Shown: positions 25,735 through 35,577, counted from the stretch's first letter. The stretch: 64,000 nt of DNA from Streptomyces sp. RKAG290 (GCF_023701695.1 NZ_JAJOZC010000001.1:1302001-1366000); one strand, 5' to 3'. The notes: generated by a model from the sequence alone, not told the origin. Numbers and translations: made by a program.

Positions 25735-28641
25735 TCAGCTGCAGCCGCTGGTCGAGCCGCAGCCCTCGCAGATGTAGCAGGATCCGGCGCGCTGCATCTT
25801 CGTACCGCAGGAGAAGCAGAGCGGGGCGTCCGCGCTGATGCCCAGCTGCATCTCGACGAGCTCCGCCGAGGTGTGCGCCGTCTTCGGGGCCGGGGTACCG
25901 GCCTCCTCCTGCACGGGGGCGACCGCCTTCAGCGGCTCCGGCCGCACGGGGGCGGACTGGGCCAGGCTGTCGATGTCCAGCTCGTCGTCCTCCAGCGAGG
26001 CCTCGTACGAACCGGTGTCGAGGTGGCGCTGACGCTCCTCGGCCGAGTGGATGCCGAGTGCCGAGCGGGTCTCGAACGGCAGGAAGTCGAGCGCCAGGCG
26101 ACGGAAGATGTAGTCGACGATCGACTGCGCCATCCGCACGTCCGGGTCGTCCGTCATACCGGCCGGCTCGAAGCGCATGTTGGTGAACTTGGAGACGTAC
26201 GTCTCCAGCGGCACGCCGTACTGCAGACCGACCGAGACGGCGATGGAGAAGGCGTCCATCATGCCCGCGAGGGTGGAACCCTGCTTGGACATCTTCAGGA
26301 AGACCTCGCCGAGACCGTCGTCCGGGTAGGAGTTGGCCGTCATGTAACCCTCGGCACCGCCCACCGTGAAGGAGGTCGTGATGCCGGGGCGGCCCTTGGG
26401 CAGACGCTTGCGGACCGGGCGGTACTCGATGACCTTCTCGACCGCGGTACGGATGGTGTCCTCGGCCTTGGCGGTGACCGCCGTCTTCTCCTTCTCCTTG
26501 GTCTTCGCGGAGAGGGGCTGGCCGACCTTGCAGTTGTCGCGGTAGATCGCGAGCGCCTTGACGCCCAGCTTCCATGCCTCGAAGTAGACCTCTTCGACGT
26601 CCTCGACGGTGGCCGTCTCCGGCAGGTTCACCGTCTTGGAGAGCGCGCCGGAGATCCACGGCTGGATGGCCGCCATCATGCGGACGTGGCCCATCGCGGA
26701 GATGGAACGCTCACCCATCGCGCAGTCGAAGACCTCGTAGTGCTCGGGCTTCAGACCGGGGGCGTCGATCACGTTGCCGTTCTCGGCGATGTGGGCGACG
26801 ACCGCCTCGATCTGCTCCTCCTGGTAGCCCATGCGGCGCAGGGCCTGCGGAACGGTGCCGTTGACGATCTGCATCGAGCCGCCGCCGACCAGCTTCTTGA
26901 ACTTGACCAGGGCGAGGTCGGGCTCCAGGCCGGTCGTGTCGCAGGACATCGCCAGACCGATGGTGCCGGTCGGTGCGATGACCGAGGCCTGCGCGTTACG
27001 GAAACCGTTCTTCGCGCCCAGGCGGATGACGTCCTGCCAGGCCTCCGTGGCGGCGGCCCAGATCTGGTTGTCGAGGTCGTCCCCGTGCACGGCCACCGCG
27101 TTGGCGTCGGAGTGCTGCTTCATGACGCGCTGGTGCGGCTCGGCGTTGCGGGCGTACCCGTCGTACGGACCGACGACCGCCGCGAGCTCCGCCGAGCGAC
27201 GGTAGGAGGTGCCGGTCATCAGCGAGGTGATGGCGCCGGCGAGCGCGCGGCCGCCGTCGCTGTCGTACGCGTGACCGGTCGCCATCAGCAGGGCGCCGAG
27301 GTTGGCGTAGCCGATGCCCAGCTGGCGGAAGGCGCGGGTGTTCTCACCGATCTTCTCGGTGGGGAAGTCCGCGAAGCAGATGGAGATGTCCATCGCGGTG
27401 ATGACCAGCTCGACGACCTTGGCGAAGCGCTCGGACTCGAAGGACTGGTTGCCCAGGCCGTCGTCCTTGAGGAACTTCATCAGGTTCAGCGAGGCGAGGT
27501 TGCACGAGGTGTTGTCCAGGTGCATGTACTCGCTGCACGGGTTCGAGCCGTTGATCCGGCCGGACTCCGGGCAGGTGTGCCAGGCGTTGATGGTGTCGTC
27601 GTACTGGATGCCCGGGTCGGCGCAGGCCCAGGCGGCCTCGGCCATCTTGCGGAAGAGGGACTTGGCCTCGACCTCTTCGATGACGTCGCCGGTCATCCGG
27701 GCGCGCAGCCCGAACTTCCCGCCGGACTCGACGGCCTTCATGAACTCGTCGTTCACGCGGACCGAGTTGTTGGCGTTCTGGTACTGGACGGACGTGATGT
27801 CGTCGCCGCCCAGGTCCATGTCGAAGCCCGCGTCCCGCAGGGCGCGGATCTTCTCCTCCTCCTTCACCTTGGTCTCGATGAAGTTCTCGATGTCGGGGTG
27901 GTCGACGTCGAGAATGACCATCTTGGCCGCACGGCGGGTGGCGCCACCGGACTTGATCGTTCCGGCGGACGCGTCGGCGCCACGCATGAAGGAGACCGGG
28001 CCGGAGGCGTTTCCACCGGAGGAGAGCAGCTCCTTGGAGGAGCGGATACGGGAGAGGTTCAGGCCGGCGCCCGAGCCGCCCTTGAAGATCATCCCCTCTT
28101 CCTTGTACCAGTCGAGGATCGACTCCATGGAGTCGTCGACGGCCAGGATGAAGCAGGCCGAGACCTGCTGCGGCTGGGGCGTGCCGACGTTGAACCAGAC
28201 CGGCGAGTTGAAGCTGAAGATCTGGTGCAGGAGGGCGTACGCCAGCTCGTGCTCGAAGATCTCCGCATCCGCGGGGGACGTGAAGTAGTCGAAGTCCTCC
28301 CCGGCCTTCCGGTACGTCTTCACGATCCGGTCGATGAGCTGTCGCAGACCGGTCTCCCGCTGCGGGGTGCCTACGGCACCGCGGAAGTACTTGCTGGTGA
28401 CGATGTTGACCGCGTTCACCGACCAGAAGTCGGGGAACTCGACGCCACGCTGCTCGAAGTTGATCGAGCCGTCGCGCCAGTTGGTCATGACGACGTCACG
28501 GCGCTCCCACGCCACCTCGTCGTACGGATGCACGCCTGGGGTGGTGTGGATGCGCTCGATACGCAGGCCCTGCTTGGTCGCAGTCGACTTGGTTCCCTTG
28601 CTGCGGGAACCTCGTGCCGGGCCGCTCGCCGTCTCTGTCAT
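25735..28641 (-). CDS. nrdJ: Adenosylcobalamin-dependent (class II) ribonucleoside-diphosphate reductase
   Basis: 968 residues from the ATG at 28641 (TETASGPARGSRSKGTKS) with GGGAGG 4 nt upstream. Class II features: SACFILAVDDSMESILDWYK, the loop GGSGAGLNLSRIRS, active-site region SNPCSEYMHLDNTSCNLASL (thiyl and redox cysteines), and APTGTIGLAMSCDTTGLEPD. The C-terminal zinc-ribbon redox tail is CFSCGTKMQRAGSCYICEGC. It makes deoxyribonucleotides without oxygen, using B12. It forms an operon with the upstream repressor nrdR. I see no cobalamin riboswitch here. Confidence 0.97.
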   Translation of the reverse strand: MTETASGPARGSRSKGTKSTATKQGLRIERIHTTPGVHPYDEVAWERRDVVMTNWRDGSINFEQRGVEFPDFWSVNAVNIVTSKYFRGAVGTPQRETGLRQLIDRIVKTYRKAGEDFDYFTSPADAEIFEHELAYALLHQIFSFNSPVWFNVGTPQPQQVSACFILAVDDSMESILDWYKEEGMIFKGGSGAGLNLSRIRSSKELLSSGGNASGPVSFMRGADASAGTIKSGGATRRAAKMVILDVDHPDIENFIETKVKEEEKIRALRDAGFDMDLGGDDITSVQYQNANNSVRVNDEFMKAVESGGKFGLRARMTGDVIEEVEAKSLFRKMAEAAWACADPGIQYDDTINAWHTCPESGRINGSNPCSEYMHLDNTSCNLASLNLMKFLKDDGLGNQSFESERFAKVVELVITAMDISICFADFPTEKIGENTRAFRQLGIGYANLGALLMATGHAYDSDGGRALAGAITSLMTGTSYRRSAELAAVVGPYDGYARNAEPHQRVMKQHSDANAVAVHGDDLDNQIWAAATEAWQDVIRLGAKNGFRNAQASVIAPTGTIGLAMSCDTTGLEPDLALVKFKKLVGGGSMQIVNGTVPQALRRMGYQEEQIEAVVAHIAENGNVIDAPGLKPEHYEVFDCAMGERSISAMGHVRMMAAIQPWISGALSKTVNLPETATVEDVEEVYFEAWKLGVKALAIYRDNCKVGQPLSAKTKEKEKTAVTAKAEDTIRTAVEKVIEYRPVRKRLPKGRPGITTSFTVGGAEGYMTANSYPDDGLGEVFLKMSKQGSTLAGMMDAFSIAVSVGLQYGVPLETYVSKFTNMRFEPAGMTDDPDVRMAQSIVDYIFRRLALDFLPFETRSALGIHSAEERQRHLDTGSYEASLEDDELDIDSLAQSAPVRPEPLKAVAPVQEEAGTPAPKTAHTSAELVEMQLGISADAPLCFSCGTKMQRAGSCYICEGCGSTSGCS

Positions 28642-28799
28642 GCCGCCTCCCATATGTGGGCAAAAACGCCCTGAAGTGCCGAGAACTTCCCCGGCACAGT
28701 CTGTGTCTGGTACTTCGGACGCCGCGCAGGGCATCCGGAGCAGGTCTTTGTGCCGCCCGGTCGCCGGTCCACGGACCAGTGGCGAGCGGCCGGCGCCGC

Positions 28800-29312
28800 T
28801 CAGTCGGCGGCGACGGCGGGAACGGGGACCTCCAGGGTCTCGCCGGTCCCGCATTCCTGTACTGGAGGCTGCCGCTCGCGGAGTTCCACGATGGCGGCCT
28901 CGAAATCTTCGAGGCTGTTGAACGCCCGGTACACGGACGCGAACCGCAGGTAAGCGACCTGGTCGAGTTCCTGCAGGGGGCCGAGAATGGCCAGACCCAC
29001 GTCGTGAGTGGTCAGCTCGGCGCTTCCGGTGGCACGCACCGCCTCCTCGACCCGCTGGCCGAGCTTGGCGAGGGCGTCCTCGGTGACCGGCCGTCCCTGG
29101 CACGCCTTGCGCACGCCGGAGATGACCTTGGTGCGGCTGAAGGGCTCGGTGACGCCGCTGCGCTTCACGACCATGAGCGAGCAGGTCTCCACCGTCGTGA
29201 AACGGCGGGAGCAGTCGGGGCACTGGCGACGCCGGCGGATCGACGTTCCGTCGTCGGTGGTGCGACTGTCGACGACCCTGCTGTCGGGGTGCCTGCAGAA
29301 GGGGCAGTGCAT
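28800..29312 (-). CDS. nrdR: Ribonucleotide reductase transcriptional repressor NrdR
   Basis: 170 residues from the ATG at 29312. The N-terminal zinc ribbon has CPFC (3-6) and CPDC (31-34), then the ATP-cone domain ([37 protein letters not shown]). NrdR binds ATP/dATP and represses ribonucleotide-reductase genes by binding paired NrdR boxes. Two such boxes lie upstream at 29423-29469, so the nrdR-nrdJ operon is probably autoregulated. The 157-bp gap to nrdJ has no terminator. Confidence 0.97.
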   Translation of the reverse strand: MHCPFCRHPDSRVVDSRTTDDGTSIRRRRQCPDCSRRFTTVETCSLMVVKRSGVTEPFSRTKVISGVRKACQGRPVTEDALAKLGQRVEEAVRATGSAELTTHDVGLAILGPLQELDQVAYLRFASVYRAFNSLEDFEAAIVELRERQPPVQECGTGETLEVPVPAVAAD

Positions 29313-29422
29313 GGCTCCCAACCCTCCCTCACAGCGCGACTGAATGGCCTCATCAGGCCCGGTGAGGGGCCGTCGAAGCAGTCTCAAGCATAGGCGATGA
29401 CCGCACCCCCGAAGGACGGGGA

Positions 29423-29469
29423 CCACAACTTCTGGGCGGCTGGAACAATCCAACCACTAGATCTTGGGT
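29423..29469 (-). promoter_or_regulatory. Pair of NrdR boxes upstream of nrdR-nrdJ
   Basis: Box 1 core CTAGATCTTG (29457-29466) matches all fixed positions of CwAtATaTwG except the weak t and a. Box 2 core CAACTTCTGG (29426-29435) is weaker. Their centres are 31 bp apart, close to three helical turns, the spacing reported for Streptomyces NrdR operators. They lie 111-157 nt upstream of nrdR. Confidence 0.7.
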
Positions 29470-29756
29470 TTGGTCGGGCATTTGGCCCTGGCGCGTGTCG
29501 CGCACCACGGGCGGCCGGAAGGCAGCGTACGACCGAGCAAGAGGGTACGGGAAGCGCGGGGCGCCACCGATTGCGGGTCGGCGGTCGCGGGAGTGTGGAC
29601 GAGGCCGGTGCGACGACCCCGCGCGTCGGCCCCGCGGGCGCGAACGCTACCGTAATGGTCCGAATCGCCGTTCGCCCCAAGGGCGGGCGGCACGCCTCCC
29701 GGCTTCGCTCATACACCCAGTAGTGAACACTCAGCAGACTTTTATTCGTTTTTCAC
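29470..29756. other. Gene-free part of the nrdR/lexA divergent region
   Basis: 287 bp between the NrdR boxes and the SOS box. It must carry promoter sequence for nrdR or lexA; no gene or repeat is evident. Confidence 0.5.
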
Positions 29757-29772
29757 TCGAACGTGTGTTTGG
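29757..29772 (+). promoter_or_regulatory. LexA SOS box upstream of lexA
   Basis: TCGAACGTGTGTTTGG, with core CGAAC-N4-GTTTG, has one mismatch to the actinobacterial/Bacillus consensus CGAAC-N4-GTTCG. It lies 62 nt upstream of the lexA start, consistent with autoregulation. Confidence 0.75.
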
Positions 29773-29833
29773 CGCAACCTTTCGAAAGCTACTACCGTTG
29801 TGCAGCTAGGGAGACCATTCGAGAGGGGCCGAC

Positions 29834-30628
29834 GTGACCACCACCGCAGACAGTGCCATCATCACTGCCCAGGACCGCTCCCAGAGCCGACTCGAGCCGG
29901 TGCATGCCATGAATGACTCAGTCACGAACACGGAGGGGCCGGAGCCCGCGCGCCCAGCGCGCTCGCTGCCCGGACGACCTCCTGGAATCCGGGCGGACAG
30001 CTCGGGGCTCACGGACCGGCAGCGGCGAGTGATCGAGGTCATCCGGGACTCCGTGCAACGGCGGGGATACCCCCCGTCGATGCGGGAGATCGGTCAGGCG
30101 GTGGGCCTTTCCAGTACGTCCTCCGTCGCACATCAGCTGATGGCCCTGGAGCGCAAGGGTTTCCTGCGCCGCGACCCCCACCGCCCCCGGGCGTACGAGG
30201 TGCGCGGTTCGGACCAGCCCAGCACGCAGCCCACGGACACCACGGGGAAGCCTGCGGCGTCGTATGTACCGCTGGTCGGCCGGATCGCGGCCGGTGGTCC
30301 GATCCTCGCCGAGGAATCGGTCGAGGACGTCTTTCCGCTGCCCCGCCAGTTGGTCGGTGACGGAGAGCTCTTCGTGCTGAAGGTCGTCGGTGACTCGATG
30401 ATCGAGGCGGCCATCTGTGACGGCGACTGGGTCACCGTACGACGCCAGCCCGTGGCGGAGAACGGCGACATCGTGGCCGCGATGCTGGAGGGCGAGGCCA
30501 CGGTCAAGCGCTTCAAGCGGGAGGACGGTCACGTGTGGCTGCTCCCCCACAACTCCGCGTACCAGCCGATCCCCGGCGACGAGGCGACGATCCTCGGCAA
30601 GGTCGTGGCGGTGCTGCGGCGGGTGTGA
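29834..30628 (+). CDS. lexA: SOS-response repressor LexA
   Basis: 264 residues, GTG at 29834 after GAGAGGGG. The winged helix-turn-helix is at residues about 60-125 ([34 protein letters not shown]). The autocleavage site Ala153-Gly154 is in GRIAAGGPI; the catalytic Ser188 is in VGDSMIEA and Lys225 in ATVKRF. It represses DNA-damage genes and is cleaved with RecA-ssDNA. The 55-residue N-terminal extension is typical of Streptomyces LexA. It is divergent from nrdR, and the intergenic region carries an SOS box. Confidence 0.98.
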   Translation: MTTTADSAIITAQDRSQSRLEPVHAMNDSVTNTEGPEPARPARSLPGRPPGIRADSSGLTDRQRRVIEVIRDSVQRRGYPPSMREIGQAVGLSSTSSVAHQLMALERKGFLRRDPHRPRAYEVRGSDQPSTQPTDTTGKPAASYVPLVGRIAAGGPILAEESVEDVFPLPRQLVGDGELFVLKVVGDSMIEAAICDGDWVTVRRQPVAENGDIVAAMLEGEATVKRFKREDGHVWLLPHNSAYQPIPGDEATILGKVVAVLRRV

Positions 30629-30641
30629 AATCCGCCTGCTT

Positions 30642-30686
30642 CGACGGGGCCCCGGGATCAGCTGTACCGATCCCGGGGCCCCGTCG
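30642..30686. terminator. Bidirectional hairpin between lexA and the helicase
   Basis: Perfect 18-bp stem (30642-30659 with 30669-30686) and a 9-nt loop, between convergent stops at 30628 and 30709. Confidence 0.92.
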
Positions 30687-30708
30687 TGTGGCCCTGCCCC
30701 GTACGGAA

Positions 30709-32679
30709 CTACTTCTCCTCGGCCTTCGCGGCCGCATCGATCGCCGCGAGCGAGCGCCGGGCCTGACTGCCGTCGGTCGTGTACCAGAAGTCGGGGAGCG
30801 AGGCCCGCAGATAGCTGCCGTACCGGGCGTTCGCGAGGCGGGGGTCGAGCACCGCGACGACCCCCTTGTCCCCCGTGGCCCGGACGAGCCGGCCGGCACC
30901 CTGCGCCATCAGGAGCGCGGCGTGCGTGGCCGCGACTGCCATGAAGCCGTTGCCCCCCGCTTCTTCGACGGCCTTCTGGCGCGCGCTCATCAGCGGGTCG
31001 TCGGGCCTGGGGAACGGAATCCGGTCCATGACCACCAGCTGGCAGCTCGCCCCGGGGACGTCGACACCCTGCCAGAGCGAGAGCGTGCCGAAGAGACAGG
31101 TCTCCGGTGAGGCCGCGAAATTCTTGATCAGCTCCCCCAGGGTCTCCTCACCCTGGAGCAGGATCGGCCTGTCCAGCCGGCCCCGCAGCTCCTCGGCGGC
31201 AGCCTGTGCCGCCCGCATGGAGGAGAAGAGCCCGAGGGTACGCCCGCCGGCGGCCTCCACCAGCTCGGAGAGCTCGTCCATCATGTCCGTGCGCGAGCCC
31301 TCCCGGCCCGGTGTCGCCAGGTGCCGGGCGACGTACAGGATGCCCTGCTTCGGGTAGTCGAAGGGCGAGCCGACGTCGAGCCCCTTCCACTGCGGGACGT
31401 CGTCGCCGGCAGTGCCTTCGGGTGCGAGCCCGAGCGAAGCGCCGACTCCGTTGAAGTCTCCGCCGAGCTTCAGCGTGGCCGAGGTGAGGACGACGGAGCG
31501 GTCGGCGAAGAGCTTCTCCCGGAGCAGTCCAGACACGGAGAGCGGGGCGACCCGCACGGAGGCGCCGAAGCGGTCGTGGCGTTCGTACCAGACGACGTCG
31601 TACTCGGACCCCTGCGTGATGCGTTCGGCGACGCCATGGATCGACTCCACCGCGGCCAGTGCCTGCTTCCGGACGGCGTCCTCGTCCTGGACGGACTTGT
31701 CCCGGGTGGAACCGAGCGCGGAGATCACCGTACGCGCGGCATCCCGCAGCGCCATCAGCGCGTATCCCAGGTCCTCCGGCACCTCCTCCAGGCGGCCGGG
31801 CAGCGCAAGCTCCATGACCCGCTCGAAACCCTCCGACGCACTCTGCAAGGCGTCGGCGGCCTTCTCGTTGACCAGCTTCGCCGCACGCCGCACGGCCCGG
31901 TTGACCTGGCCGGGGGTGAGCTCGCCCGTGGCCACGCCGGTGACCCTGGAGACCAGCTCATGGGCCTCGTCGACGACCAGCACCTCGTGCTGCGGGAGCA
32001 CGGGGGCTCCCTCGATGGCGTCGATCGCGAGAAGCGCGTGGTTGGTGACCACGACATCGGCGAGCTTCGCCCGCTCACGGGCCTGCTCGGCGAAGCACTC
32101 CGCCCCGTACGCGCACTTGCTGGCGCCCAGGCACTCGCGCGAGGACACGGAGATCTGGGCCCAGGCCCGGTCGGAGACGCCGGGAGTGAGGTCGTCCCGG
32201 TCGCCGGTCTCGGTCTCGTCCGACCAGTCCCGCATCCGCAGGAGGTCCTGGCCGAGCTTGCTCGACGGGGCCGCGGCCTCGAACTGGTCGAAGAGCCCGT
32301 CTTCCTCCTCCTGCGGCACCCCTTCATGGAGGCGGTGAAGGCAGAGGTAGTTCGACCGGCCCTTGAGCATCGCGAACTGGGGGCGGCGCCGCAGCAGCGG
32401 ATGCAGGGCGTCGACCGTACGCGGAAGGTCCCGCTCCACCAGCTGGCGCTGCAGGGCCAGCGTGGCCGTGGCCACCACGACACGCTCGCCGTGTGCCAGG
32501 GCCGGCACCAGATAGCCGAGCGACTTGCCCGTTCCGGTGCCGGCCTGGACGAGCAGGTGGGAATGGTCGTCCACGGCCTCGGCGACCGCGTCGGCCATGG
32601 CGGCCTGGCCGGGCCGCTCCGTACCGCCGACGGCGGTCACGGCGGCGTGCAGGAGCTCGGGGAGGGATGGCTTCGTCAT
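30709..32679 (-). CDS. DinG/XPD-family ATP-dependent DNA helicase
   Basis: 656 residues, ATG at 32679. Walker A VQAGTGTGKSLGYL, DEAH (VLVVDEAHELVSRV) and the C-terminal motifs SLWQGVDVPGASCQLVVMDR and QGAGRLVRATGDKG match XPD-like SF2 helicases. Cysteines in YLCLHR and SSRECLGASKCAYGAECF can supply the four ligands of the Fe-S cluster. It unwinds 5'-3', resolving D-loops, R-loops and G-quadruplexes (family knowledge). It is adjacent to lexA, but I find no SOS box in its own 50-bp upstream gap, so damage control is not shown. Confidence 0.92.
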   Translation of the reverse strand: MTKPSLPELLHAAVTAVGGTERPGQAAMADAVAEAVDDHSHLLVQAGTGTGKSLGYLVPALAHGERVVVATATLALQRQLVERDLPRTVDALHPLLRRRPQFAMLKGRSNYLCLHRLHEGVPQEEEDGLFDQFEAAAPSSKLGQDLLRMRDWSDETETGDRDDLTPGVSDRAWAQISVSSRECLGASKCAYGAECFAEQARERAKLADVVVTNHALLAIDAIEGAPVLPQHEVLVVDEAHELVSRVTGVATGELTPGQVNRAVRRAAKLVNEKAADALQSASEGFERVMELALPGRLEEVPEDLGYALMALRDAARTVISALGSTRDKSVQDEDAVRKQALAAVESIHGVAERITQGSEYDVVWYERHDRFGASVRVAPLSVSGLLREKLFADRSVVLTSATLKLGGDFNGVGASLGLAPEGTAGDDVPQWKGLDVGSPFDYPKQGILYVARHLATPGREGSRTDMMDELSELVEAAGGRTLGLFSSMRAAQAAAEELRGRLDRPILLQGEETLGELIKNFAASPETCLFGTLSLWQGVDVPGASCQLVVMDRIPFPRPDDPLMSARQKAVEEAGGNGFMAVAATHAALLMAQGAGRLVRATGDKGVVAVLDPRLANARYGSYLRASLPDFWYTTDGSQARRSLAAIDAAAKAEEK

Positions 32680-32729
32680 AGCGCGACCAGCCTAATGGGC
32701 GTCACTGACAACGGCGATCACTCCCGGCC

Positions 32730-34697
32730 TCACGCGGAGGGGTGGAGCGGGTTGGGCACCGTGCCGTGGACCGCCGCGTGCGGGCGCTCGGGTCGGTCAC
32801 GGTAGCCGTCCAGGTGCAGGCGGTTGCGGTTGAGACAGAGGCGTTCGATGCGCGGCTTCAGCATGTCGAACATCTCGAACCTGTCCTTCAGCTCCGGGAA
32901 GCGGGCGTGGTGGCGCAGGATCTCCGCCCGGACGAGTGACCAGAATTCGGCCTCCGGGACACCCAGCTGCTCCTCGCAGAGCGGGGACAGAAAGCGGAAG
33001 ACTCCGGTGAACAGTCCGGAGTGGATGAACTGGGTGAGGAAGGCGGGCTCCTCGGTGAGCAGGATGCGGCGTACGTCCTGCGGCATGGTGTCGTGCTCCG
33101 GCAGCGGCCGGGCGCTGATGTTCACGTCGTCCACGAAGTCCTTGATCGCCAGGCGGACGGGAACGTCCTGATCGTCGAAGACGACGATGGCGTTCTCGCC
33201 GTGCGGCGAGAACACGGTGCCGTAGCGGTAGAGGAAGTGCAGCAGCGGCGGGAGCAGTGCGGCGAAGAGACGGGTGAGCCACACGGCGGGGGGCAGCCCC
33301 GACCGGCTCACCAGCTCGGCGGTGAAGGCACGGCCCTGGGGATCGGTGAGCAGCAGTGAGGCGAGGGTCCGGGCACGCTCACCGGGTGCGAGCCGCGGCA
33401 GGAGCGGCTCGCGCCAGATCGCGCCGAGGATCTCCTTGAACTGGTACGGCGTCTCGGGGAGGTGGTCGTACAGCGGGTGCTCGACCGTGACCGAGGCCAC
33501 CTCTCCGAGCAGGATGACGCCACAGGTGTCCCGCAGGAAGGGATCGCTGTCGCGCAGCCCCTGGACCCAGCCGGTGACGGCGGGCGCGGCGAGCGTGCGT
33601 TCCGTCGGGAGACCGCGCCAGACCAGTGTGTTGAGGATCGACAGGGGCAGTTTGACGGTGTGCCGGTCGGGCCGCTCAAGGTTGGCGAAGGTACGGATGG
33701 ACTGCTGCGGCAGTCGCAGGTCCGGGTCGGCGTGCAGCGGAACGATCTCACCCGCGGCGATGGCCGGGGCGAACAGGGGAACGATCCATTCATCCCACTG
33801 CCAGGGGTGGACGGGCAGACAGAAGTAGCTGTCGGGGTCGAGACCGCGGGCGCGAAGGGCAGCGGCGAAGGACTCGCGGACGGCGGGGTCGAGCTCCTGG
33901 GCATAGAGCTGATCGGCCGTGGCGAGCGAGCTCACGCCCCGGTAGGCGGCGAGTTGGGAGGAGACCGCGATCCACGGCAGCCTGACCGGCCTGCGGGCTT
34001 CGGGGGTGAAGCGGGACGCGTCGGTGGCGGAGAAGCCGAGCCGCCCTTTGTTGGCGACGATCCAGGGGTGGCCGGTCTGGTGTCCTTCGAGTTCCGCGTA
34101 GCCGAGGTCGGCCAGCTCGGTGACGGTGAGCGCGCTGTGGTCGAGGCGGGCGTCGGCGGTGAGCGTGGTGGTGAGTTCGCGGACGAGGTGGCCGAGGGTG
34201 GCGCCGTCGATCCCGAGAAGGCGGCGGGCTCGGGCGAGGAACAGCAGCGGATCTCCGAAGGGGGTGCCTGCGGGGACCGGGTCCGGGGACGGCTCGGCGC
34301 GAACGGCGCGGTCGGCGAATGGTTCCGCTCCGGCGGTGGGTGCGGGTGCTTCGGCCTGGGACGCCGCGGGCGCTTCGGACTGGGTCGCCGGGGGTGCGTC
34401 CGCCTCGGTCTCCGCGGTGCTCGCCTCGCGGATCGAGTCGGGGGCGACGCGCCAACTGCCGTACACCCCGCGCCCTGCCCTGAAGATCAGGCTTCCGCCG
34501 TCGTCCAGTACGAGGGTGTACGTATCGGCCTCGGCAGCTCGCGGTACCGGCTGGATGACTTCCTCGTAGGCGAATTCGCCGAGCATCTTCGCAAGCATCC
34601 GAGCGGCGGCTCGGTCCCACACCGCCCGGTTCAGTTCTGGAGTGCTGAGCAGCTCGGGCGACTCCGCTGAATCATGGCTCACAGGATATTGGGGCAC
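32730..34697 (-). CDS. IucA/IucC-family NRPS-independent siderophore synthetase (second copy)
   Basis: 655 residues from the GTG at 34697 with GAGGAG 7 nt upstream. The synthetase core has LEGHQTGHPWIVANKGRLGF, the ATP-site HPWQWDEW, SIRTFANLERPDRHTVKLPL, and HGENAIVVFDDQDVP with the FerC-type FhuF-like extension (RLAIKDFVDDVNISARPL). It ligates citrate or a dicarboxylate to amines using ATP. An Ala/Pro/Glu-rich insert follows residue 85. It is the last gene of the siderophore operon, after the acyltransferase (61 bp gap). Confidence 0.93.
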   Translation of the reverse strand: MPQYPVSHDSAESPELLSTPELNRAVWDRAAARMLAKMLGEFAYEEVIQPVPRAAEADTYTLVLDDGGSLIFRAGRGVYGSWRVAPDSIREASTAETEADAPPATQSEAPAASQAEAPAPTAGAEPFADRAVRAEPSPDPVPAGTPFGDPLLFLARARRLLGIDGATLGHLVRELTTTLTADARLDHSALTVTELADLGYAELEGHQTGHPWIVANKGRLGFSATDASRFTPEARRPVRLPWIAVSSQLAAYRGVSSLATADQLYAQELDPAVRESFAAALRARGLDPDSYFCLPVHPWQWDEWIVPLFAPAIAAGEIVPLHADPDLRLPQQSIRTFANLERPDRHTVKLPLSILNTLVWRGLPTERTLAAPAVTGWVQGLRDSDPFLRDTCGVILLGEVASVTVEHPLYDHLPETPYQFKEILGAIWREPLLPRLAPGERARTLASLLLTDPQGRAFTAELVSRSGLPPAVWLTRLFAALLPPLLHFLYRYGTVFSPHGENAIVVFDDQDVPVRLAIKDFVDDVNISARPLPEHDTMPQDVRRILLTEEPAFLTQFIHSGLFTGVFRFLSPLCEEQLGVPEAEFWSLVRAEILRHHARFPELKDRFEMFDMLKPRIERLCLNRNRLHLDGYRDRPERPHAAVHGTVPNPLHPSA

Positions 34698-34757
34698 GGG
34701 GACTCCTCGGGATGGAACCGATGGGGTTCGAGCGGTGTAGGCAATGCAGCAGATCGT

Positions 34758-35483
34758 TCACAGCTGGGCACGGTGGGCTCGGTCGCGGATCATCAGCGCG
34801 GCCTGCTTGTCCGGGAGTTCGACCTCCGCGGACAAGCGGAATCCGGCGCTCAGGAAAGCGGAGACGGAGGGGGTGTTGCACAGGTGCGGTTCAGCGACGA
34901 CGCGGGTGCAGAGGGGGCGGTTGTCGAGTACGAGGTCGGAGACGGCCCGGAGCAGACCGGTGCCGACTCCGTGGCCGCGGTTGTTCACCTCACCGATGAG
35001 GAGGTGGATTCCGGTGTCGTGCGGGCGGGAGGGATAGTGGCGGGCCAGCGGATCGAGGTCGGCGCGGTAGATCTCCCAGTAGCTCATGGGGACTCCTGAC
35101 AGCACCCCCAGACAGGGGACGCTGCGTCCGTCGCCGTCGAGCTGAGGGATCAGATGCTCCGCTGTGACGGTGTCGTCCCCGGCGAGTTCCCAGAACGCGG
35201 CGACGGCAGGGTCGTTCATCCAGCGGCTGATCACCGCGAGATCGCGCTCCAGCCGCACGGGCACGAGCTGGAACACTCCGGCCGGTGTGGTGACAGGCTT
35301 CCATTCGGCCGGCCGGTCGAGCAGTTCGGAGGCTGCCGTGCCACCCCCGGCTTCGGGTGTGTCCTCCTCCAGAAGGGCGAGGAGTTCATCGGTGAGCCGA
35401 AGATCCAGTGTGTCCTCGGCGCCCGTACCGGCCTGGGGAGCAGGGCCGGTTGCGGGGTCGGTGTGTGCATCGGCGGGAGGCAC
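34758..35483 (-). CDS. AlcB/IucB-type siderophore N-acyltransferase (GNAT)
   Basis: 241 residues from the GTG at 35483, preferred because GAGAGGAG lies 6-9 nt upstream; a GTG at 35534 would add 17 residues. The C-terminal domain (RDLAVISRWMNDPAVAAFWE, PMSYWEIYRADLDPLARHYP, GIHLLIGEVNNRGHGVGTGL) is the AlcB acyl-CoA N-acyltransferase fold. It acetylates or acylates a hydroxylamine or amine of the siderophore precursor. The N-terminal ~75 residues are Pro/Asp/Glu-rich and probably disordered. Confidence 0.88.
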   Translation of the reverse strand: MPPADAHTDPATGPAPQAGTGAEDTLDLRLTDELLALLEEDTPEAGGGTAASELLDRPAEWKPVTTPAGVFQLVPVRLERDLAVISRWMNDPAVAAFWELAGDDTVTAEHLIPQLDGDGRSVPCLGVLSGVPMSYWEIYRADLDPLARHYPSRPHDTGIHLLIGEVNNRGHGVGTGLLRAVSDLVLDNRPLCTRVVAEPHLCNTPSVSAFLSAGFRLSAEVELPDKQAALMIRDRAHRAQL

Positions 35484-35528
35484 GGTGACGCTCTCCTCTC
35501 TCAGCAATTCGGACGACGGGGTTTCTCC

Positions 35529-35568
35529 GGGCACACCACTTCAGGCACACCGCTTCAGGCACACGACG
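35529..35568 (-). repeat. Three imperfect 14-bp tandem repeats
   Basis: Units of the form CAGGCACACCRCTT occur three times between the first synthetase gene and the acyltransferase start. They argue that the real acyltransferase start is downstream of them, at 35483. Confidence 0.7.
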
Positions 35569-35577
35569 AGGGCTGCC

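Noticed and set aside
25687..28674. 995-codon open frame on the + strand
   Set aside because: It is exactly antisense to nrdJ, a typical high-GC shadow with Leu/Val/Asp/Gly/Arg composition and no domain.
28642..29422. Cobalamin riboswitch for nrdJ
   Set aside because: No B12-box-like core or long structured leader is visible; in Streptomyces the riboswitch is known on nrdABS, not nrdRJ.
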